From: Meira nashicola
Taxonomy: Eukaryota; Basidiomycota; Exobasidiomycetes; Exobasidiales; Brachybasidiaceae
Reading direction: 5' to 3'
DNA: 64,000 nucleotides
Assembly (NCBI GenBank): GCA_001600355.1
Contig: BCJU01000003.1
Span: 1,492,519-1,556,518 of the forward strand
The position numbers and the translations under genes are program-made. The notes under the pieces were generated by a model. It made no database searches. It saw nothing but the letters and a program-made list of their open reading frames with translations, and had not been told where the DNA came from. The number at the start of each line of letters is the position of its first letter. Position 1 is the stretch's first letter. Below, in pieces: positions 61,301 to 64,000 of this stretch.

Positions 61301-63307
61301 ATAGCAGAAAAGCAAAGAAAGGAAGATGAGAAGAAGCAAAAAGAGGCAGAGAAGGAAGCAGAAAAGAAGAAGAAGGAAGAAGAAGAAGCACAAAAAGAGA
61401 AAGAGAAGCAAGAGAAAAAGGCAGCACAAAAACAAGCAAAGGAAGCTCGCAAAGAGAGCTCAGAGGCTAATTCTGAAAAACGCAAATCTCGCTTCTCTAC
61501 TATATTTGCATCTTCTGGCAAGCATTCTCAACAAAATTCGTCTTCTGAACCTGATCAGACTTCTGAAGCTGCAAAGTCTCCTAAAGACAATCAATCTACC
61601 GGCCCAAGCTTTTCTGGTGCTCCTTCTGGTGGTCAAATAGACACACGTGCACCTCATGAGATTGAAGAAGAAAGAACAAAGTCCGCTGAAGAAGGATCGA
61701 AACAAAGCGGTGTAAGTGCTCTGTTGGGACCATTGATTAGTACAAAGAAGCAAGACAAAGTTCATGACAAAGGTTCTTCTTTCTCCGCTGCTCCGGCTGG
61801 TGAAGAAGTGACTGATCAATCCAAAGCAACAAAGAAGAATGATGAGCCAAAGAAGAAGAATAGCAAGATTGGCTTGTTTGGATTGGGCAGGAAAGCTTCT
61901 GAAGATCGTTCCGATGACATCAAAGATGCTTCTCCCGCTCATAAAAACATCGAGCCTGTTCAAGAAAGCAAAGATGAACCTCCTGTTTTGCCTGCTAAGA
62001 GTGAGACGATCGCTGAGCAACCGAAAGAAGCGGAAGCTTCCACTGAGAAGCATGATGGTGCCGCATTTGCTACTGGAGCTGCAGTCTTAGCAGCACCTGC
62101 TCTTGCACTTGCTACAACGAGTCATAAAGTTGACGATCAAGACAAGGAAGCCTCTCCACAACAGGCCACTATTGCAAATAAGGATGTATCGGAAAACAAG
62201 TTACCCGAAAAGCAAAAGGAAGACAGTGACGAAAAAGAGCAAGGATCTGGTTTGTTAGGTTTGATCAGAAGAAAGACAACAAAGAAAAATAAATCAGATG
62301 CAGATGAAGGAGAAGCAAAGAAAACAATGAACGAACCAGCTCTTATCGCAAAGCAATCATCTCCTGAAGATAAATTGATCAGAGAAGAAGCGGCCAAAGC
62401 TCAAAAAGCTGCTGAAAGGGCTATCGCAGAAGCCGAAAAAGCACGTCAAGAAGCTAAGAAAGCACATGAAGAAGCTGAAAAAGCTCATGCTGAATTAGAA
62501 CGTGTCAAGAAGGAAAGACAAAAAGCCGAAGAAGCTGCAAAGAAGGCCGAAAAGGCACGAGAAAAGGAGAAATCTAAAAAGGATACACCTCTTCCGATTC
62601 CTGTTCCACTTCCTGAACATGATAAAGCTCAAAAAGGTCTTGATCAGCCAACAACTGAAGCTGTTGAAGGAAATGAGACTGAAACTTCTCCACGAAGATC
62701 ATTGGATGCCAAGAGCTCAAAGAGTTCCAAGCGCAAGAGCGGTTTAGCATTCTTAGGTTTCGGAGGAAAAAAGACGGATGAGAATAAATCATTACCAGTT
62801 CCTCCAAAGAAACAGGAAGAAGAGCAAGCCAAAGCACCTCAATCAAGAATTTCAACTTCGAAAGAAAATGCTCCACATCCAAGTGATGCTGATGGTAGCG
62901 CAGCCGATGCTCAAATTCCACCTGAAATTCTTGCTGCGATCGAAACAGGTGATCAGAAAGAAGTTCCTCCTCCTCCTACTCCTGCCAAAGCTAGCAGAAA
63001 ATCTATTGATAAGAAGCCAGCTCCTATCGAGAAAGGCAGAAAGTCGGAGAAAGATCAACCCCTTATTGCTGAAGAAGGTCAACAAGACGGCAAGGCGCCA
63101 TTCTGGAAATTGGGTGGAACTGCAAGTGGTCTTGCTAGATCTTTAACACAAAAGAAACAACAAAATTCCGAACCACATCCAGCCGCAACGGTTGAAGAAG
63201 TGATTGAAGAAACCAAACATGGATCAAGAAAATTACTCATGGTTACAAATCCACCACGTGGATCCGGTCGAGCAGCTTCTGCTGTTCAATGGCGTGACCC
63301 AAAATAG
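55352..63307 (+). CDS. BOR1/SLC4-like anion transporter fused to inositol polyphosphate multikinase, with repetitive tail
   Basis: 2651 residues in one uninterrupted frame. Residues about 80-625 are a borate/bicarbonate (SLC4/BOR1) transporter: KPWSERSWWYEIIPFRGMYY, ISYVLDMNHRTNGAYGINEV, FVGVTGLINLVNY. A disordered linker follows. Residues about 1228-1550 are an inositol polyphosphate kinase: GHDAAVYTTQGGDLVVKP, VLDLKLGKQFWDE (Asp 1321, Lys 1323), TTSGTTGIRLTGWQ, SLLIVYEGD and LIDFAHATFTPGKGKDDGY (Asp 1511). The rest is Lys/Glu-rich coiled coil (about 1890-2030, with a 47-residue repeat in two copies) plus recurring hydrophobic-basic motifs such as SIFGRK and LFGLGRK. In budding yeast BOR1 and ARG82 are separate genes. 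Confidence 0.88.
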   Translation: MAEPDLTDSTLIGNRMSSNASPALGIQATTDKATRIEDEKETTNAAVQNNPGAYESAPGGPHVDETIEDSDDENGDRIGSKEKPFPLFAGDKPWSERSWWYEIIPFRGMYYDVRRRLPFYVTDWTTAFAPRNWWTVSQYVIRMYFINLMPAISYVLDMNHRTNGAYGINEVILASALAAIVFPIFSIQPLTFVGVTGLINLVNYTQYDIVVQYYGLSQMDYLRVQAWSLIWAAGFHFIVSIFNLCDFTRFITDMTSQTFGFYVGIVYIQKGIELLILEYEPAPLDNATGWLSVTIAILFTISVYLVSKIGQTSFLPFKMRYFVSSFAFTAGIIFWTGFSNFPDYSLRRVPLERLPITKAFFPTMDRSWFIDFWNIELRWVFVGAPLGFLIMILFYFDHNVSSVMAQSRAFPVKRPAGFHWDFFLLGITTFVSGILGLPAPNGLVPQCPWSTDSLSVYKQVDKPKNDEEEKPLIGVKGKQYTRQHIANTRVVENRVGHLIVGLLTIGTMTRPLLVALGTMPRALFAGVFILVGWSSIEGNGITTRTLAIFKDRRMSKPEDPLLKVKRSKVALYVGIQWVFFALTIAISQTIAAIGFPVIIVLLIPFRYWIVPLWFSPLELRVLDAPTADADVVLASIGHETEAVTGQGLRIARDTKIAGTEWNDDDDEDYDDGGYHERLHEKRPTSSTLDLGKQRSTNVKGYKIGEEEEEDDDDNDQFVAITANKSGASNSQAIKAGNAAYGDGARTPEVDPEGHYRAWLKGSMNGEEAAQIEKERPGPIKEAKRSKSVTQSWWGQGGELEAVERAPTPHTPATPLDTEDGQTPLTRLENVKRGSTLEVPASTAGGAGLTKWLSSKIKKVPQAQTVTVVDDAKADKSVKALSTPEERSLFAASPISVNDAESGIHPAQNIAIPTAESSPAPLHPEQPIDHDTVNAAQANLFVGGGLNPSQAGEAAANAVREIQSSTDETPIHHSMIPNISDTQGPTVHGSIQGPAQDQEGHGHAVLAAVQNILPGAKPNADAVVEAVKEHVPQAGSSSKEEGQTGESSSKEADKTKMAQGESANAPTPIKSISEKDEKKLEKEKKELEKAKSKESKAEAKRLAKEQKQKEKEDARKKKEDAKRQKEDEELQAVLAKQANARAESEEKRRKLEEQIKALESKTNQSSSSVKKDPAPITAASAPVVAAAAVPAVTDTKEKSNEDVKPVEPSSNNVPTPKIVSKNDLLSHTNQVAGHDAAVYTTQGGDLVVKPCLPGEAEFYQSALIKQPSGISKSHAALLKRLSVFLPTYHGTVDIDEGNNTAATRAVIIENLTRGYKHANVLDLKLGKQFWDESSSVEKRTRMEESSKNTTSGTTGIRLTGWQIWDSITSQTVKVDKAFGKGINVDQLEIGLRSFLGLGSDADAQVVSQFNSSPVERVRLPVKAVEHIISDGILPALKELNDIVKKLEWRVRGGSLLIVYEGDPEVLTKRANKSFPRAGRSLKQKDDQIEISQLSTYSTSDHVDRLVDVRLIDFAHATFTPGKGKDDGYLSGLQTTNTLLTKLAKDARKGKIGLDKKDSAAAAPAAISALKEKVKKDENEKSTKDDNEKSKADEKTKSTTVTDKSETIVAPSKETQPKDEEQSPEKMKGEEVAAVAAAPLIATALPLAAKDSKEEPKTDSAEEAKSKENKPRRFASIFGRKNNADSKDKDDEKKEARDEPKPIVATTIAPAVPTQDDSRPSNVSKDAPVLPEIGSSQTQQPLSDESAAQKDDAFEKGLVGTVGVGATIGSGAILLSSQEEESEAVKQPFEPKGKEIETKAEPVITTAPAISESKPESATITPQTADKTLEQPATATTASEQPAPESSTAIQEGATDKEANDEKSKDGEKGLLAAIAGAAGLTTAAAVANKDEKDEREEEEEKKRKEAEKEAEKQQKEEEKKRKEAVKEEEKKQKEAALLVEKQRKDEEKKQKEAEKEAEKKKKEEEKKQKEAEKEEEKKQKEAAVIAEKQRKEDEKKQKEAEKEAEKKKKEEEEAQKEKEKQEKKAAQKQAKEARKESSEANSEKRKSRFSTIFASSGKHSQQNSSSEPDQTSEAAKSPKDNQSTGPSFSGAPSGGQIDTRAPHEIEEERTKSAEEGSKQSGVSALLGPLISTKKQDKVHDKGSSFSAAPAGEEVTDQSKATKKNDEPKKKNSKIGLFGLGRKASEDRSDDIKDASPAHKNIEPVQESKDEPPVLPAKSETIAEQPKEAEASTEKHDGAAFATGAAVLAAPALALATTSHKVDDQDKEASPQQATIANKDVSENKLPEKQKEDSDEKEQGSGLLGLIRRKTTKKNKSDADEGEAKKTMNEPALIAKQSSPEDKLIREEAAKAQKAAERAIAEAEKARQEAKKAHEEAEKAHAELERVKKERQKAEEAAKKAEKAREKEKSKKDTPLPIPVPLPEHDKAQKGLDQPTTEAVEGNETETSPRRSLDAKSSKSSKRKSGLAFLGFGGKKTDENKSLPVPPKKQEEEQAKAPQSRISTSKENAPHPSDADGSAADAQIPPEILAAIETGDQKEVPPPPTPAKASRKSIDKKPAPIEKGRKSEKDQPLIAEEGQQDGKAPFWKLGGTASGLARSLTQKKQQNSEPHPAATVEEVIEETKHGSRKLLMVTNPPRGSGRAASAVQWRDPK
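60361..63150 (+). repeat. Recurring short hydrophobic-basic motifs and a 47-residue repeat in the fusion tail
   Basis: Motifs in order, as residues of the fusion protein: FASIFGRKNN (about 1672), RFSTIFASSGK (about 2046), KIGLFGLGRK (about 2171), GLLGLIRRK (about 2299), GLAFLGFGGKK (about 2462) and FWKLGGTASG (about 2584). Two copies of a 141-bp unit, in DNA about 61140-61420, encode KKQKEAA-x2-x-EKQRK and then KKQKEAEKEAEKKKKEEE. Confidence 0.65.
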
Positions 63308-63554
63308 ATGATATTGCTCGTATTGATGCTCTCACATTGCTCGGATGGTAATTATAGTGCGAAAAATGTCATTCAAGATACCCTAGTTCTTAATATAGAA
63401 ACAAGAAAAATACTCATAACCACACATTCATTACAACATTTTTTTTCTCCCTGATTCGTAGTTCCGTTTTTTTTATTATCTACTGTCCGATTTTTCTCAA
63501 TTTTCTGGAATAAATCTTTATTAACATCATCATTAATTTTTGAATTTAGTGTAC
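63308..63554. other. Intergenic between convergent genes
   Basis: AT-rich 3' flanks with poly-T tracts; nothing else seen. Confidence 0.4.
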
Positions 63555-64000
63555 TTATACAATTGATCGGGAATTTGCCCGAATTTGACGTTGAACAAGA
63601 GCGCTTAGATTAGTGATCTTTTCTTTGCTGGCTGTCAATAATTCCTGCTCTCGTGCTATTTTCATTTCGATTTCTTGCAACTGATTGACACCAAACGATT
63701 TAGATGATACCGTCTCAGACTGATTTCGAATTGAAGAAGATGAACGTTCAAGATCAGGTTTTAATGTGTCCAATTTATGTCTCAATGCTTGGATATGCGC
63801 ACTAATGTTTATCTCTTCCTCATCGTCATCCTCTTTTACTTCCTTCTTGATCTTCTCGCCCAGCTCTTTCTTCATACTTGTCATCTCACTCAACCAACGT
63901 TGCTCATATACACTCAATCCAGGAGAATGACTTTCCATCAATTTTTGTAAGAGTCGATCACTTTTACGTTCAAGAGATGTTTGACGTTCAAGGATACGTT
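63555..64000 (-). CDS. C-terminal coiled coil of a larger protein, possibly Nup82/Nup88-like (partial)
   Basis: The frame is open to the window edge, so the start lies beyond 64000. It reads RILERQTSLERKSDRLLQKL, then SPGLSVYEQRWLSEMTSMKK, an acidic linker (KEDDDEEEINISAHIQALRH), and EMKIAREQELLTASKEKITN. The pattern of heptads followed by LS-x2-EQRW resembles the C-terminal coiled coil of Nup88/Nup82 nucleoporins, but coiled coils are easily confused. Function assignment is tentative. Confidence 0.55.
   Translation of the reverse strand, partial: RILERQTSLERKSDRLLQKLMESHSPGLSVYEQRWLSEMTSMKKELGEKIKKEVKEDDDEEEINISAHIQALRHKLDTLKPDLERSSSSIRNQSETVSSKSFGVNQLQEIEMKIAREQELLTASKEKITNLSALVQRQIRANSRSIV

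Noticed and set aside
60589..61521. Long antisense frame rich in Phe and Ser
   Set aside because: It is the mirror of the Lys/Glu-rich coding repeat of the fusion protein; low complexity explains it.

Overview
The window is fungal nuclear DNA, most likely from a basidiomycete. It holds compact, often intronless genes with short GT-AG introns, a class IV chitin synthase, a bifunctional PFK2/FBPase-2 enzyme, APC11, COA3 and prefoldin. It is unusually AT-rich. The placement (perhaps smut-like Ustilaginomycotina/Exobasidiomycetes) is inferred from gene style and from islands of secreted-protein genes; no marker gene proves it.

Left edge (1-3.7 kb): an AT-rich tandem array followed by a two-exon gene for a Fanzor, the eukaryotic TnpB-like RNA-guided nuclease, with RuvC motifs, a zinc ribbon and a 985-residue spliced product.

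4.4-21.6 kb: the striking part, sixteen head-to-tail minus-strand genes and pseudogenes of one divergent family of cysteine-poor, basic, signal-peptide-bearing proteins. Shared landmarks are an N-terminal LSxxGKxIE block, a central D-x(2-3)-hydrophobic-H-K-x-x-G block, in the longer members an LGYxSDGR block, and a Ser/Arg/Pro or KRKR tail. Genes are often arranged as dyads (long type followed by A type). Several copies carry single in-frame stops or frameshifts, and promoter segments are themselves tandemly duplicated. Most members have a GGGGC/GCCCC box about 90-145 bp upstream of the ATG.

21.8-28 kb: conserved genes (vacuolar-type amino acid transporter, bL34m, SET protein, COA3, APC11, prefoldin 5). 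28.2-32.9 kb: a satellite island with three more family members (one two-module protein, one stop-interrupted), a decayed 5' relic, and another small secreted protein, again with GGGGC boxes. 33.6-40.6 kb: an unknown acidic protein, exosome RRP42, an acyl-CoA synthetase-like enzyme and a peroxiredoxin. 40.8-42.1 kb: a second, two-gene secreted family with a conserved intron position and the same upstream box. 42.3-64 kb: an ABHD11/Imo32-like hydrolase, PFK2/FBPase-2, chitin synthase, a DinB-like protein, a 2651-residue single-ORF fusion of a BOR1/SLC4-like transporter with an inositol polyphosphate multikinase and a long repetitive tail, and the 3' end of a coiled-coil gene.

The most interesting candidate system is the secreted-protein superfamily with its shared promoter box: probably a co-regulated, fast-evolving effector-like regulon in islands between housekeeping genes, bordered by a Fanzor. 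Its function is not known from sequence.
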